Shown: piece after piece, positions 29,301-38,143 of the stretch
How positions within the stretch are numbered: the stretch's first letter is position 1
Layout: each line of letters starts with the position of its first letter
DNA from: Simkaniaceae bacterium
GTDB lineage: Bacteria > Chlamydiota > Chlamydiia > Chlamydiales > Simkaniaceae
DNA: 64,000 nt
Assembly (NCBI GenBank): GCA_026708385.1
Contig: JAPOVA010000018.1
Location: forward strand, 44,874-108,873
Direction: 5' to 3'
Notes under the pieces: generated by a model
Seen by the model: only the letters and a program-made list of their open reading frames with translations
The model's database searches: none
What the model was told of the DNA's origin: nothing
Position numbers and translations under genes: made by a program

Positions 29301-29933
29301 GAGCAGAAGGGAACGCCACAGGAAAAGTTCCCCGTCAATACGTGGGTCAACAATCTGACACACTTCCTGGACAGGTTTGAGCTGAGTACCGAAGAGCTCG
29401 GTATGTGGTATGCCGCGACGTCGAGTTACGCCTTTTTCCGGCAACAATTCAAGAAGGGAAAGGACCGGTTTAAGATTGTCGGACAGGATAATTTCCTACG
29501 TTACCTTCCTCTGAAAAAACCGGTCTTCCGGATCGGTGCACATACGGTTCCTCTCGATTACCTACGTGTCTTCGCCGCCGCTCTGACGTGCGGTACCCGA
29601 TTGGAGGTAAGTTGGGAGAAAGGGAGCCGGATCCCTCAAACTCATTGGGAAGCGCTTCTCCCCGGATTTACCGTCATCGAAGAAGATGAACCGACCTTCA
29701 TCCGCAGGCTCCACCAGAACCGCTTTAAGAGGATACGGATGCTCGAAAAGCCCTCTTGCGCTCTTGAGACGGCCGCCGCCGAATATGGTACCCATATCGA
29801 CTATGCACCCGTATTAGCCAACGGACGGGTTGAACTGCTTCGTTATCTACGAGAGGTTTCGATCAGTATCGACTACCACAGATACGGTAACCTGGGACTC
29901 CGAGAGAATGAGCTGAGACAACCTATCCGGTAA
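26316..29933 (+). CDS. putA: bifunctional proline dehydrogenase / glutamate-semialdehyde dehydrogenase
   Basis: The 1205-residue enzyme oxidises proline to glutamate. A helical N-terminal domain precedes the FAD-binding proline dehydrogenase barrel (~130-480; DYVSIKISTIYSQINPLAW, IRIVKGANLAMEQ, VGSHNLFDIAFA). The aldehyde dehydrogenase domain (~540-1000) has APPWNFPVAIP, HAETGGKNALIV and catalytic Cys 804 in GHNGQKCSA. The last ~200 residues follow longer PutA forms. No ribbon-helix-helix DNA-binding domain is present, so it is not a repressor. ATG 26316 has ggaggtgtc upstream. A C12 run codes for prolines between the two domains. It is divergent from groESL. Confidence 0.95.
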   Translation: MSEQSRSEHMRSAEAILASARTHPMSMEERTEKAIMLASHIIPEADSRQSEKERKRQRELARMMGDRTGKAFMTAMTDGCFRSTDPYRTANRMIDTLNKFGIPRFLSPWKKLRLHLLKVLAEKMPHLIVPLALRELRKETSHVIVPGERATLIKHVQERQVEGVRLNINHLGEAILGEEEANKQLNVYLDDLKQPHIDYVSIKISTIYSQINPLAWNDTLERLGNQLRRLYRAAMIHPLRTPPENASFKFVNLDMEEFHDLRLTKELFVKVLDEEEFLPLSAGIVLQAYLPDSYTILQELTDWARGRIKRGGAPIKIRIVKGANLAMEQIDASLRGLPQTPYTQKIETDAAFKSMLLYALKPEHTEAVKIGVGSHNLFDIAFAMLLRAENEVEGAVSFEMLEGMADHTRKVVHELTGGLLLYCAVAKREDFQNAIAYLIRRLDENTGEENFLANSFNLTPTSEAWHKQVTFFRDSCKMVETLSHSPRRQQNRFLPPPPPREIFEPFENEQDTDFSLTENRKWAEQLLEERKNRPVDPIPLVINGKEILHKEPQGVGYDPSHPDKACYSYSLASLEEAKQALACARNRREPWRRTPVRERVRLIGATAHELRKKRADLIGAMLLDGGKIISEADTEHSEAVDFLEYYLRSMIDIGKIRDIEWSPKGTVLIAPPWNFPVAIPAGGISAALLTGNTVLFKPAPESVLAGFEMVRTFWQAGIPKKLLQFLPCEEDPVGNMLIRDPGVDTVILTGSTATARLFKKMRPDLDLHAETGGKNALIVSSLADRDLAVRSLVLSAFGHNGQKCSAASLAILEKEVYDSSAFRTRLRDAVASLRVGSAWDPASRITPLIKPPGEDLQRALTTLEPGEFWLLQPKRDSDNPALWSPGIKFGVRKKSYTHQTEFFGPLLGVMRADSVDHAIHLANATPYGLTSGIHSLDKSEVKKWQKLIIAGNCYVNRTITGAIVGRQPFGGCKNSGYGPEIKSGGPHYLIRLMHAEQKGTPQEKFPVNTWVNNLTHFLDRFELSTEELGMWYAATSSYAFFRQQFKKGKDRFKIVGQDNFLRYLPLKKPVFRIGAHTVPLDYLRVFAAALTCGTRLEVSWEKGSRIPQTHWEALLPGFTVIEEDEPTFIRRLHQNRFKRIRMLEKPSCALETAAAEYGTHIDYAPVLANGRVELLRYLREVSISIDYHRYGNLGLRENELRQPIR
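27797..27808 (+). repeat. C12 homopolymer at the putA interdomain hinge
   Basis: Twelve C encode consecutive prolines near residues 494-498, just after the proline dehydrogenase domain. Both shifted frames hit stops soon after (TAA after loss of one C, TAG in the other frame, each within about 30 codons). Confidence 0.9.
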
Positions 29934-29948
29934 GCTCCCTCGTATGAC

Positions 29949-30878
29949 CTAAAATGCGATCGGAATGACCGAGGCGATCTCGTCGACCCCCCGGCGAAGC
30001 ATCATCAATCGGTCGAAACCGACGGCAATACCGTATGCATCGGGCATGCCCTCTCTCAACGCCTCCAAAAACAGGGTGTCGATCGGAAGTACCCCTTTCC
30101 CGATCAAACGGCGCTTCTCATTAGCAACTCGGAGACGCCTTTCCTGCTCCGCGGGGTCGGTAAGTTCGTGGTATCCGTTACCCAACTCGGTACCGTTTAG
30201 GTAGACCTCAAAACGTTCGGCAACCTTGTCCCCCTCTTCGTTTACGTACGTTTTGGCAAGGGCTGCCTGTTCTTCGGGGTAGTCGGTGACGATCATCAAC
30301 CCCTCGCGACCGAGACGCGGTTCGACGGCGCACCCCCAGAGAAGACCTTCCAAAGCCTCCCGTTCCGAAACATCCGTCTCAACTCGGAAGTGACGCAATC
30401 GTTCTTCGAGAAGGTCGCGGGAAGCACGAAAAGGATCGATCTCCGCGTATCTCATGAAGGCTTGCTTATATGTCGTCATTTCGTAAGGCAGGGCACCGAA
30501 AAACAGAGAGAGGTAGGCCACGATCTCTTCCACGAAGGTGCCGAAGGAGCTATCCGGACGATACCATTCGACCATGGTAAATTCCGGTTGATGCCTTTTG
30601 CCCCGTTCTCCCTTCCTGTACACGTGAGAGAGTTGATAGATAGGTCCGATACCGCGCACTAAAAGACGCTTCATACCGTATTCCGGGGAAGAGTGGAGGT
30701 AGCCCGTCTCACCCTCTCCCAAGAGCACTTCGAAAATATCGATGTACGGGTCGACGGGGGCCGTCCGGGCGAGAAAGGGACAGTCTACCTCCAACACACC
30801 CCGCTCGGCAAAAAAGGCGCGCGACACACCCAACATCCGGGCCCTATCTCGCAAAGTCTCGTTAGACGCGCGAGACAT
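29949..30878 (-). CDS. epmA: elongation factor P--(R)-beta-lysine ligase
   Basis: The 309-residue protein is a stand-alone class II lysyl-tRNA synthetase-like core without an anticodon domain. Motif 2 is visible (RKGERGKRHQPEFTMVEWY) and motif 3-like GIAVGFDRLMMLRRG lies near the end. EpmA attaches beta-lysine to EF-P. It overlaps the end of efp by 17 bases, which supports this role over a tRNA-charging one. A ggagcct site precedes the ATG. No epmB (lysine aminomutase) is seen in the window. Confidence 0.92.
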   Translation of the reverse strand: MSRASNETLRDRARMLGVSRAFFAERGVLEVDCPFLARTAPVDPYIDIFEVLLGEGETGYLHSSPEYGMKRLLVRGIGPIYQLSHVYRKGERGKRHQPEFTMVEWYRPDSSFGTFVEEIVAYLSLFFGALPYEMTTYKQAFMRYAEIDPFRASRDLLEERLRHFRVETDVSEREALEGLLWGCAVEPRLGREGLMIVTDYPEEQAALAKTYVNEEGDKVAERFEVYLNGTELGNGYHELTDPAEQERRLRVANEKRRLIGKGVLPIDTLFLEALREGMPDAYGIAVGFDRLMMLRRGVDEIASVIPIAF

Positions 30879-31428
30879 AGGCTCCGTTGCGCGTATCGAT
30901 TTTCACACGATCTCCCTGATTGACGAAGATAGGGACCTGCACCTTCGCCCCCGTCTCCGTCACGGCGGGCTTGAGAACCCGTCCCGAAGCGGTATCTCCG
31001 CGCACACCGGGCATCGTTTCGGTAATCGTCATCTCCATGAATGTGGGAGGAGTGACGCTCACTACGTTCCCCTGATAGAGGGTCAGATCATACCGCATAT
31101 CCTCCATGAGATAACACCCCGCATCACCCACGACCGACAGGGGAACGGTGATTTGCTCAAACGTGGTATCGTGCATAAACACCACATCATCACCATCTCG
31201 ATAGATCATACGCATTTTCGCCTCTTCCACATCGGCCAAGTCGAGCTTTTCGGTCGACTTATAGGTTCTTTCAATGACCCTCCCCGTCAACAGATGTTTG
31301 ACCTTGACCCGGTTGAACGCCTGCCCCTTACCCGGTTTGACGAACTCCACACCGACAATCACGTACGGCTCCTTATCCAAGACAACCTTCATCCCGGGTC
31401 GACAATCATTCGTGCCGATCTGCGCCAT
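30862..31428 (-). CDS. efp: translation elongation factor P
   Basis: The 188-residue EF-P has three beta domains and helps ribosomes through polyproline stretches. The modified loop reads KPGKGQAF with Lys34 at its tip, the residue beta-lysylated by EpmA. The next gene on the strand is epmA, overlapping by 17 bases. The C-terminal GDRVKIDTRNGAYVSRV is typical. Confidence 0.97.
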   Translation of the reverse strand: MAQIGTNDCRPGMKVVLDKEPYVIVGVEFVKPGKGQAFNRVKVKHLLTGRVIERTYKSTEKLDLADVEEAKMRMIYRDGDDVVFMHDTTFEQITVPLSVVGDAGCYLMEDMRYDLTLYQGNVVSVTPPTFMEMTITETMPGVRGDTASGRVLKPAVTETGAKVQVPIFVNQGDRVKIDTRNGAYVSRV

Positions 31429-31455
31429 ACGTTCCGGCCAAGTCGGAAAGCGAAC

Positions 31456-31866
31456 CTACGAATCTGCCTTTTGCGGTTGCCCCTCGGATATGGAGGTGGC
31501 CTTGGAAACCCCCTTACCGTCGGCATCGCGTCCGGCTTCCGCAATGGCTCCCTTAAGGGCTTCTATCTGCGAGCCGTCCACCGTTTTCAAAACAACCGTT
31601 GTCTCGTTGATCTGCGAAACGGTCCCCACAATCCCGCTCGTCAAAGTCACTCTATCTCCCTTGGCGAGATTCTTGCGTAACTCGTTCATCTTCTTGCGCC
31701 TTTTCTGTTCCGGACGAAGGAGGATGAAGTAAAAGAAGGCAACCGCAATCCCCCCCATAATCAACATCTGTTGCATGCCGCCACCGCGAGCGGGGGCCGC
31801 CACACCGTCGGCAAAGAGCAACCCCGTAGTGCAAGTCGACAGGAGAAAAATCAAACTTTTCTTCAT
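31456..31866 (-). CDS. yajC: preprotein translocase accessory protein YajC
   Basis: The 136-residue protein has an N-terminal hydrophobic segment resembling a signal peptide, a second membrane helix (MLIMGGIAVAFFYFILLRPEQKRRKK) and the LAKGDRVTLTSGIVGTV cytoplasmic domain diagnostic of YajC, which associates with SecDF. The C-terminal extension (~45 residues) is longer than in many homologues. It lies just before efp and beyond an rlmD-like gene, an adjacency I recall from Chlamydia (yajC with CT742). Confidence 0.93.
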   Translation of the reverse strand: MKKSLIFLLSTCTTGLLFADGVAAPARGGGMQQMLIMGGIAVAFFYFILLRPEQKRRKKMNELRKNLAKGDRVTLTSGIVGTVSQINETTVVLKTVDGSQIEALKGAIAEAGRDADGKGVSKATSISEGQPQKADS

Positions 31867-31992
31867 AGAAAATCCTTATATTCACACGATTCTTCCGCAG
31901 GAACCGAGTATATCAAATGAGCTATTTCATTTCAAACACCGACCGGCCCCCCCACGAGCGTATCGTGTCGTCCGAAGCTCGGATATTCCGCC

Positions 31993-33366
31993 CTAGGGCC
32001 GTTTCACCAACAGAGAGAGATTTTCCACGTGGGGCGTGTGCGGGAAGAGATCGACCGGTTGCACATCGGTCGGGAGATATCCCGACCGAGCCAACTCGGA
32101 CACGTTGTCGGTTTGTGTTGCGGGGTTACACGATATGTAGAGAATTTTTTTCGGTTCCCGGCGAACCAGCCGGGCCAACGCCCTCGCACTCAATCCGGCA
32201 CGAGGGGGATCAACGACGATGTAGTCGGCAGGTAGCCGGAACTCCTCCAACACCTCCTCCACATCCCCCCGTATCATCACCATATTATCGATCCCGTTGC
32301 GTCGCATATTCTCCCGCGCATCGCAAACGGCGTAAGCCGATAGTTCGATACCGACCACCTTTTTCACAAAAGGGGCAAAGAGCATCCCCGCAACACCGCA
32401 CCCGGCGTAGAGATCGTAGAGTCGCATGGCGGGGTCGGGATCTATGAAAGAGAGGGCCTTTTCGTAGACCCTTTCCGCCTGTATCCTGTTCGGTTGAAAA
32501 AAAGAAGAAGGGCTCACGGTAAGGCGCAACCTCTTCCCTCTCACGGTGATCTCCTCTTCCAACGTATTCCTACCGTGTACGTGCATCTCATACACTCTGC
32601 TCGGTCTCCCCTTTTTCGCTTGGTGAATGGTCAGATAAATACCCGTCTCCGCTTCCGGAAGCACCCTCAAGACAGCCTCTGTGAATGTTCCGAGATCCTT
32701 ACCGTCGACGAAACTCTCATGGGTCCCCGAAACCGTAAGGATCACCATCTTGGAACGGCAGGTTCCCTCCCGAAGAGTAAGGGTTCTGAGGGTACCGGTA
32801 CCGGAGGCATGCCGAAACGCCCTGAGATCACGCGAGGCCCACCAATCACGTACGGCATCCAACACGTCGGCATACCACCCACCGACCAAATGGCATTCGG
32901 TAATGTTGAGCACCTTCCCCCGGGATTGCGCCATGATCAGTCCCAGGAACCGGTCTCCCTTCCTATTTTCCGAAAAGGAGAATTCCATCTTGTTCCTATA
33001 CTCCCACCGGTCGACGGCAGGAATGATCGGATGAATCCGGGGGGCGGGGATGAAAGGAGAAAAAAGGCGACGGACCGTGTCCTCTTTTACCTTAAGTTGC
33101 GCATCATAGCGCACCTGCTGCCACGAACATCCACCACATATCCCGGCATGAATGCAACGGGGAGAGACTCTGTCGGGAGAAGGGGTCACGACGCGAAGGA
33201 GGTCGCAGGACGAGAGTCCCCGTCGCCTCCTCTTTCCGACCGCGACTTCCACCTCATCTCCGACAACGGTCCCGACAATTTCCCCCTGCCTTCCGGATCC
33301 CTCGACCAAGGAAGCAACACCGTGCCCTTTGCGCGAGTAGTCCGTAATGCGAACGAAACGCTTCAT
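31993..33366 (-). CDS. 23S rRNA (uracil-C5)-methyltransferase, RumA/RlmD family
   Basis: The 457-residue protein has an N-terminal TRAM-like region, an iron-sulfur cluster motif (CIHAGICGGCSWQ), a central RNA-binding domain, and a Rossmann methyltransferase domain (LYDLYAGCGVAGMLFAP, IVVDPPRAGL). The catalytic cysteine is in YISCNPAT. It methylates uridine in rRNA or tRNA; the exact target (U747, U1939 or tRNA U54) cannot be told from sequence alone. Its ATG overlaps the htpG stop by one base. Confidence 0.9.
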   Translation of the reverse strand: MKRFVRITDYSRKGHGVASLVEGSGRQGEIVGTVVGDEVEVAVGKRRRRGLSSCDLLRVVTPSPDRVSPRCIHAGICGGCSWQQVRYDAQLKVKEDTVRRLFSPFIPAPRIHPIIPAVDRWEYRNKMEFSFSENRKGDRFLGLIMAQSRGKVLNITECHLVGGWYADVLDAVRDWWASRDLRAFRHASGTGTLRTLTLREGTCRSKMVILTVSGTHESFVDGKDLGTFTEAVLRVLPEAETGIYLTIHQAKKGRPSRVYEMHVHGRNTLEEEITVRGKRLRLTVSPSSFFQPNRIQAERVYEKALSFIDPDPAMRLYDLYAGCGVAGMLFAPFVKKVVGIELSAYAVCDARENMRRNGIDNMVMIRGDVEEVLEEFRLPADYIVVDPPRAGLSARALARLVRREPKKILYISCNPATQTDNVSELARSGYLPTDVQPVDLFPHTPHVENLSLLVKRP

Positions 33367-35225
33367 TAAGTAACCGTTTGATCGACTACCTGTTCCGCCA
33401 TCCGGGCGGACAACTTGCGGAGGACTTCATTGGATCGCCGTAAAAAACCGGGTACCGCCTCGGGGTCGAGTTCTTTTTGGGCCAATAGAGAACGCTCATA
33501 GAGATCGAGTACCATCTCCTTTGCCAGGGCGGGGTCACGTTCGCCGATCTTGGTAATCGACCGGATCAGCTCGCTGTTCGTATTGACGACAAAGGTGTAC
33601 CCTCCCTCCGACCCGGTCGGCATTTTCTGTCCGGAAAGGGCCATGTAGTCGCGCACCCGACGCATCTCTTCTCGAATGACGACAAATGCGGGCACCTCAT
33701 CGCTTGTCAAGCTCTTCGCCTCCACCTCGACCTCTTTCTTATCGAGCTTGTGCCGGATAAAATCGGCCATGACGGCAGCCTCCGTCTTGCCGGAGGCATC
33801 GAGCACGTTTCGTTCCCGACTCTTATCCAAGATCGCCTCTTCCAAAGTACCGTCCAACCGTTTAAACTTCACGTTCGGCAACTTGCCTTCCAAAAAGCTC
33901 ATGACGGGTATATCCAGGTAGCAAGAGGTGTAGACGATCTCGATCCCCTTCTCCCCATACATGTCAACGAGAGGGGAGCGATCCTCTTGATCGTGGTGGT
34001 AAAAGACCGTCCCCCCTCCCTTTCCCTTATTCCTCTCCAGATATTCTTCAATCGTGGAACGCTCCTCCTTCGACGTTTTCCAGATCAGACAGGGCTTGAC
34101 GCGCTCATAAAATTTCTCATCCCGCAACAGTCCGATCTTCATAACCGGTTCGATGTCGACAAACTTACTCATGAAGCGATCCGGATCCGACTCATAGAGG
34201 GAGAGAAGCCTATCGGCAATTTTCTTGGAAATGTGGGCCCCGGCCTTTTTCACCGTCGGATCGGTTTGCAGATTGCTTCTCGATACGTTCAGCGGAATAT
34301 CCGGGCTGTCTATCACCCCCCTCAACATGCTGAAATGTTCCGGAATGACCTCTTTACAGTAGTCCGATACGAAGACCCGGTTACAATAGAGGTGGATCGA
34401 AGGCATATCGGGATCCAACCTCCTGTTGAGCTTCGGAAAGTAGAGAATCCCCTGCAAGCTAAAGGGGTAATCCACGTTGAGGTGAATCCAAAAAACCGGA
34501 TCCGGCTCAAGGGGGTAGAGGGTCCGATAGAAATCGATGTATGCCTTGTCCGTCAGATCGGAAGGGGCGTCGATCCACAGAGGTTCTTTATCATTAATCC
34601 TCTTACCGTTGAGGTAGATCGGATAGGGTAGGAAGCGACAGTGTTTGAGCAGGATGGCCCGGAGTCGCCCTTCGTCGGCAAACTCTTTCCCCTCTTCCTG
34701 CGAAAGGTGTAGGGTAATCACCGTGCCCCTCGTTTCCCGGGTGCCCTTCTCCGTCACGTAGGAGGAAGAACCGTCACAAGACCAAAAGACGGGTTCCGCA
34801 CCTTTTTCGAAGGAAAGGGTATCGATCTCCACCCTATCGCTCACCATAAAGGCCGAGTAGAAACCGAGACCGAAATGGCCGATAATCCCGTGATTCTCCC
34901 CTTTCGATCGATACTTGTCCACAAACTCCTCGGCGCCCGAAAAGGCGAGTTGGGCGATATACTTTTCCACCTCTTCTTCGGTCATTCCGATCCCCGTGTC
35001 GGTGATCGTGATCTCCTTTTTCCCGGTGTTGATATCGACGTCGATACGAAACTCCTCGTCTTTCACGTCGACCTTCCCTTGATCACGCAAAATTCTCATC
35101 TTGCCGATAGCATCACACGCATTCGATACGAGCTCTCGTAAAAATATATCCCGATCGGTGTAAAGCCACTTCTTGATGATCGGTAAAATATTCTCGCTGT
35201 GGATTCTTAAGTTCTTCTCGCTCAC
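33366..35225 (-). CDS. htpG: molecular chaperone HtpG (Hsp90)
   Basis: The 619-residue Hsp90 has the GHKL ATPase domain (LVSNACDAIGKMR, DTGIGMTEEEVEKY, GHFGLGFYSAFMV), middle domain and C-terminal dimerisation domain. The start is GTG 35225. The C. trachomatis genome, as I recall, has no htpG, while environmental chlamydiae do, so its presence helps place the organism. It is transcribed with the rlmD-like gene. Confidence 0.96.
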   Translation of the reverse strand: MSEKNLRIHSENILPIIKKWLYTDRDIFLRELVSNACDAIGKMRILRDQGKVDVKDEEFRIDVDINTGKKEITITDTGIGMTEEEVEKYIAQLAFSGAEEFVDKYRSKGENHGIIGHFGLGFYSAFMVSDRVEIDTLSFEKGAEPVFWSCDGSSSYVTEKGTRETRGTVITLHLSQEEGKEFADEGRLRAILLKHCRFLPYPIYLNGKRINDKEPLWIDAPSDLTDKAYIDFYRTLYPLEPDPVFWIHLNVDYPFSLQGILYFPKLNRRLDPDMPSIHLYCNRVFVSDYCKEVIPEHFSMLRGVIDSPDIPLNVSRSNLQTDPTVKKAGAHISKKIADRLLSLYESDPDRFMSKFVDIEPVMKIGLLRDEKFYERVKPCLIWKTSKEERSTIEEYLERNKGKGGGTVFYHHDQEDRSPLVDMYGEKGIEIVYTSCYLDIPVMSFLEGKLPNVKFKRLDGTLEEAILDKSRERNVLDASGKTEAAVMADFIRHKLDKKEVEVEAKSLTSDEVPAFVVIREEMRRVRDYMALSGQKMPTGSEGGYTFVVNTNSELIRSITKIGERDPALAKEMVLDLYERSLLAQKELDPEAVPGFLRRSNEVLRKLSARMAEQVVDQTVT

Positions 35226-35271
35226 TATCTAACACCTCGACTTACCCTTCCGACAGAGGTTATCATACTCC

Positions 35272-36090
35272 TTACCGGCCCTTCTTCGCAATGCTTCTTT
35301 GACGGAGTACTTCGTAGAGAAGCAAGGTCGTCGCGGCGGCCACATTCAACGAATCGGCGGCACCCGCCATCGGAATCCGGATCGTCTCGGTCGCCCTCTC
35401 CATCCACCCGGAGGAGAGTCCCGTCTGCTCGGTTCCGACGGCAAGGGCGACGGGGCCCGTGTGATCGGCTTCGGTGTAGAGGAGCCCCCCCCCGGGAGAG
35501 GAAGCAAAAAGGGGGATGCCCCGCTCCCGGAGATAACGCAGTGCCTCATCGTTCCGGAGTTCGACGACCGGAACGGTGAAGAGGGTGCCTACGGAAGCTC
35601 TCACGACATTCGGATTCCGGATATCGGTCCGTCCATCGCACACGAAGAGGACATCTACCCCCGTCGCATCACAAGAACGGAGAATCGCACCCAGGTTCCC
35701 CGGTTTTTCAATCCCTTCGGCTACCAAGATGAAGGGATTGTGGCCGAGTTCGACACTCTCGAGAGTACGCTCTTCCCTGATCGCAATCCCGAGAAGACCG
35801 TCGGGCCGGTCTCTATAGGAGAGTTTGTCGAATATCCTCCTATCCACTTCCGCAATACGCGCACCGGTTGCCTCGATCTTCCGGATGAGCATCTCCTCAT
35901 TGACACCCAGAAAGTGCGAGGGAGAGTAGAGTAGCGTATGAAAAGATACTTCCCCTTCCGTCGCACGTAAGAGCTCCCTATACCCTTCGACAAGAAAATG
36001 CCCCCTCCCGTCCCGTTCCCGCTTATTCCTCAATCCGGCCGTCGCCTTGACGCAGGGGTTGCCGAAGGAGGTGATTTTCTCTCTCATCAT
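35272..36090 (-). CDS. SpoU/TrmH-family RNA 2'-O-methyltransferase
   Basis: About 272 residues from MMREKITSFGNPCVKATAGL. An N-terminal substrate-binding domain (GHFLVEGYRELLRA) precedes the knotted SPOUT domain with motif 1 (EKPGNLGAILRSCDATGVD), motif 2 (GTEQTGLS) and motif 3 (SLNVAAATTLLLYE). It methylates ribose in rRNA or tRNA; the target is unknown. The ATG pair (36090/36087) overlaps the stop of the upstream methyltransferase. Confidence 0.88.
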   Translation of the reverse strand: MMREKITSFGNPCVKATAGLRNKRERDGRGHFLVEGYRELLRATEGEVSFHTLLYSPSHFLGVNEEMLIRKIEATGARIAEVDRRIFDKLSYRDRPDGLLGIAIREERTLESVELGHNPFILVAEGIEKPGNLGAILRSCDATGVDVLFVCDGRTDIRNPNVVRASVGTLFTVPVVELRNDEALRYLRERGIPLFASSPGGGLLYTEADHTGPVALAVGTEQTGLSSGWMERATETIRIPMAGAADSLNVAAATTLLLYEVLRQRSIAKKGR

Positions 36091-36905
36091 CCCCTTTCCC
36101 ACCACGCATACCCCCCTGCAGGAAGGGAGAAGAGGGGAGAGGAAATCACCGTCTCGCCATAGGTAACCTTTCCCCCTTTTTGCGTCCTTTTCAAGAGAGA
36201 ACCCAAGATCGAAGGAGTCAGGGTCGGGGTGTGCGAAGTGAGTAGAATACGACCCGGATCGGTGATGAGTTTTGCACATGACAGGAGTAACGGATATAAA
36301 TCCCTTTCCACCGTGAAGACCTGCCCCTTCGTCCCCCTTCCGAAGGTGGGGGGATCCAAGATAATTCCCCGGTACCTCTTTCCCCTTTTGACCTCCCTCT
36401 TCACGAAGGTGCACACATCATCGACGATCCATCGGACGGAAGCATCTCCCACACCGTTTAAGGCGACGTTCTCTTTAGCTCGATCGACCATACCGGAGGA
36501 GGCATCCACGTGGCAGACGGCGACCTTCTTCTTGGCGAGGGCTACGGTAGCACCACCCGAGTAAGCAAAGAGATTCAACACCTCATCCCCTTCCCGTATG
36601 CCGGAATGACACATCTTCTCCCGATGCATCCCATGTTCGGGAAAGATACCGAGGTGACCGAAGTCGGTGGGAACCAACTTGAAACGCTGCAGCCGGAACG
36701 AAATCACCCAAGAAGGGGGGAGCTCTTTTTTCTTCCACACATTTCGAGGCCTACGAACAAATTCGCCGGAGGGATCTCGCCACTTATCCGGAAAAAGGGG
36801 CTCCCAGAGAGCCTGCGGACAGGGACGCACGAGCAGGTAGGGACCGAACCGTTCCAACTTCTTCCGTGATCCGGTATCGATCAACGCGTACTCATCATCT
36901 TTCAT
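36087..36905 (-). CDS. class I SAM-dependent methyltransferase, RlmI/RlmK-like
   Basis: The 272-residue protein starts MKDDEYALIDTG, overlapping the cinA stop in an ATGA. It contains the SAM-binding loop LNLFAYSGGATVALA, an acidic strand end VCHVDASSGMV and the catalytic-region motif ILDPPTFGRG, as in rRNA cytosine-C5 methyltransferases of the RlmI/YwbD type. No PUA domain is obvious. It lies between cinA and a SpoU methyltransferase in a tightly overlapping operon. Confidence 0.85.
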   Translation of the reverse strand: MKDDEYALIDTGSRKKLERFGPYLLVRPCPQALWEPLFPDKWRDPSGEFVRRPRNVWKKKELPPSWVISFRLQRFKLVPTDFGHLGIFPEHGMHREKMCHSGIREGDEVLNLFAYSGGATVALAKKKVAVCHVDASSGMVDRAKENVALNGVGDASVRWIVDDVCTFVKREVKRGKRYRGIILDPPTFGRGTKGQVFTVERDLYPLLLSCAKLITDPGRILLTSHTPTLTPSILGSLLKRTQKGGKVTYGETVISSPLFSLPAGGYAWWERG

Positions 36906-38143
36906 CGATCGACAAACGGGAATATGCCGAACCGGAGATAGCGCCACAGTTCGGCCAGCAGTTCGGTTCCGGCCTTCTCCATGATCACCTCTCTTCCGAG
37001 AGGTTCGGGGTAAGAGAAGGTTGTCGTAAAAATCGTTCTATCCGGAACACCTACGGCAACGCAGACGGTGCCGACGGCCTTGTCCTCCGTAGCTCCGGCG
37101 GGCCCCGCAATGCCCGACGTGGCGAGCACACAGTCGGCCTCACTCAATCCGAAGACCCCTTCGGCCATGAGGCGCACCGTCATCTCACTTACCGCCCCCT
37201 CCTCGACAAGGCACTCCGGGTCGACGGAAAGCACCCTCCTTTTCAACGCATCGGAGTAGGTCACGAGACTACCGAGAAAGACCCGGGAACTGCCGGGCAT
37301 TCGAGTACATCTCGCCGCGATGCGCCCCCCCGTACACGACTCCGCAACGGCGAGGGTAAGTCCCTTCCTCATGAGGAGAGCTTGGAGGGCGTTTTCGATT
37401 CCGGGATGCGACTCGGAATATAAGTAGGAGGCGAACGCCTCGCGCAAAGTGTTCGCTACCCGGTTGAGTCGCTCTTCGGAGCCTTTTTCCGCACTCAGAT
37501 AAGTGGCGACGGAGCCGTATCCGGGACTGATTCCGGTCCTCACCTCCGGATAGGTCTCCTGCGACGTACGCAATACGGGGTCGATCGCGTTCTCGGAAAG
37601 TAGGACAAAGAAAAGGGCGCGAAAGATCCTCTTTCCGGAAATACGTCTTCTCAGTTCGGGTAGAAGGGCCTTTTCCAAGATCTCCTCCATCTGAGAGGGG
37701 ACTCCCGGAAGGAGAGCAACCACCTTCTCGTCCCGGGTAAGGAGTTCTCCCGGGGCCGTACCGCTCCGATTGGGAAGTAGCACACTTCCCTCAATCACGT
37801 GAGCCTGGTCGTTAAGGATGTCGGAAAGGATGCCGTACCGCTGTTGCAGTTCCGCTCTCCACGGGTCGCTCCGGACGACCGATCTGCCGAGCAACCCGGC
37901 CACGGCAGGGCGTGTCAGGTCGTCTTTAGTCGGACCGAGTCCCCCCGTCGCGATGACGACCGGACTTCTCGCCATCCCCCGGGCTACCGCCTCTTCGATA
38001 TCTCCCGCATCATCCCCGACGGTCGTGATCCCGCGCACCTCGTACCCCTCGCGTACGAGAGCTTTGGCGATCATGGCACCGTTGCCGTTCACCGTCCGAC
38101 CCGTAAGTAGCTCATCCCCTATCGATACGATTTCCATATTCAT
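36902..38143 (-). CDS. cinA: CinA-family protein (nicotinamide-nucleotide amidase domain)
   Basis: About 413 residues from MNMEIVSIGDELLTGRTVN. The N-terminal MoCF-like/ADP-ribose pyrophosphatase domain (ATGGLGPTKDDLTR) is followed by a C-terminal PncC deamidase domain (LAVAESCTGGRIAARCT, SLVTYSDALKRRVLSV, ATSGIAGPAGATEDKAVGTV). It recycles nicotinamide nucleotide by-products in the NAD cycle. The ATG overlaps the stop of the upstream gene in ATGA form. Confidence 0.92.
   Translation of the reverse strand: MNMEIVSIGDELLTGRTVNGNGAMIAKALVREGYEVRGITTVGDDAGDIEEAVARGMARSPVVIATGGLGPTKDDLTRPAVAGLLGRSVVRSDPWRAELQQRYGILSDILNDQAHVIEGSVLLPNRSGTAPGELLTRDEKVVALLPGVPSQMEEILEKALLPELRRRISGKRIFRALFFVLLSENAIDPVLRTSQETYPEVRTGISPGYGSVATYLSAEKGSEERLNRVANTLREAFASYLYSESHPGIENALQALLMRKGLTLAVAESCTGGRIAARCTRMPGSSRVFLGSLVTYSDALKRRVLSVDPECLVEEGAVSEMTVRLMAEGVFGLSEADCVLATSGIAGPAGATEDKAVGTVCVAVGVPDRTIFTTTFSYPEPLGREVIMEKAGTELLAELWRYLRFGIFPFVDR

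Noticed and set aside
30742..31680. 312-codon plus-strand open frame across efp and yajC
   Set aside because: It crosses two well-defined minus-strand genes and is rich in His and Arg as expected of an antisense frame.
33750..34631. 293-codon plus-strand open frame inside htpG
   Set aside because: Antisense to HtpG; a shadow of its codon bias.
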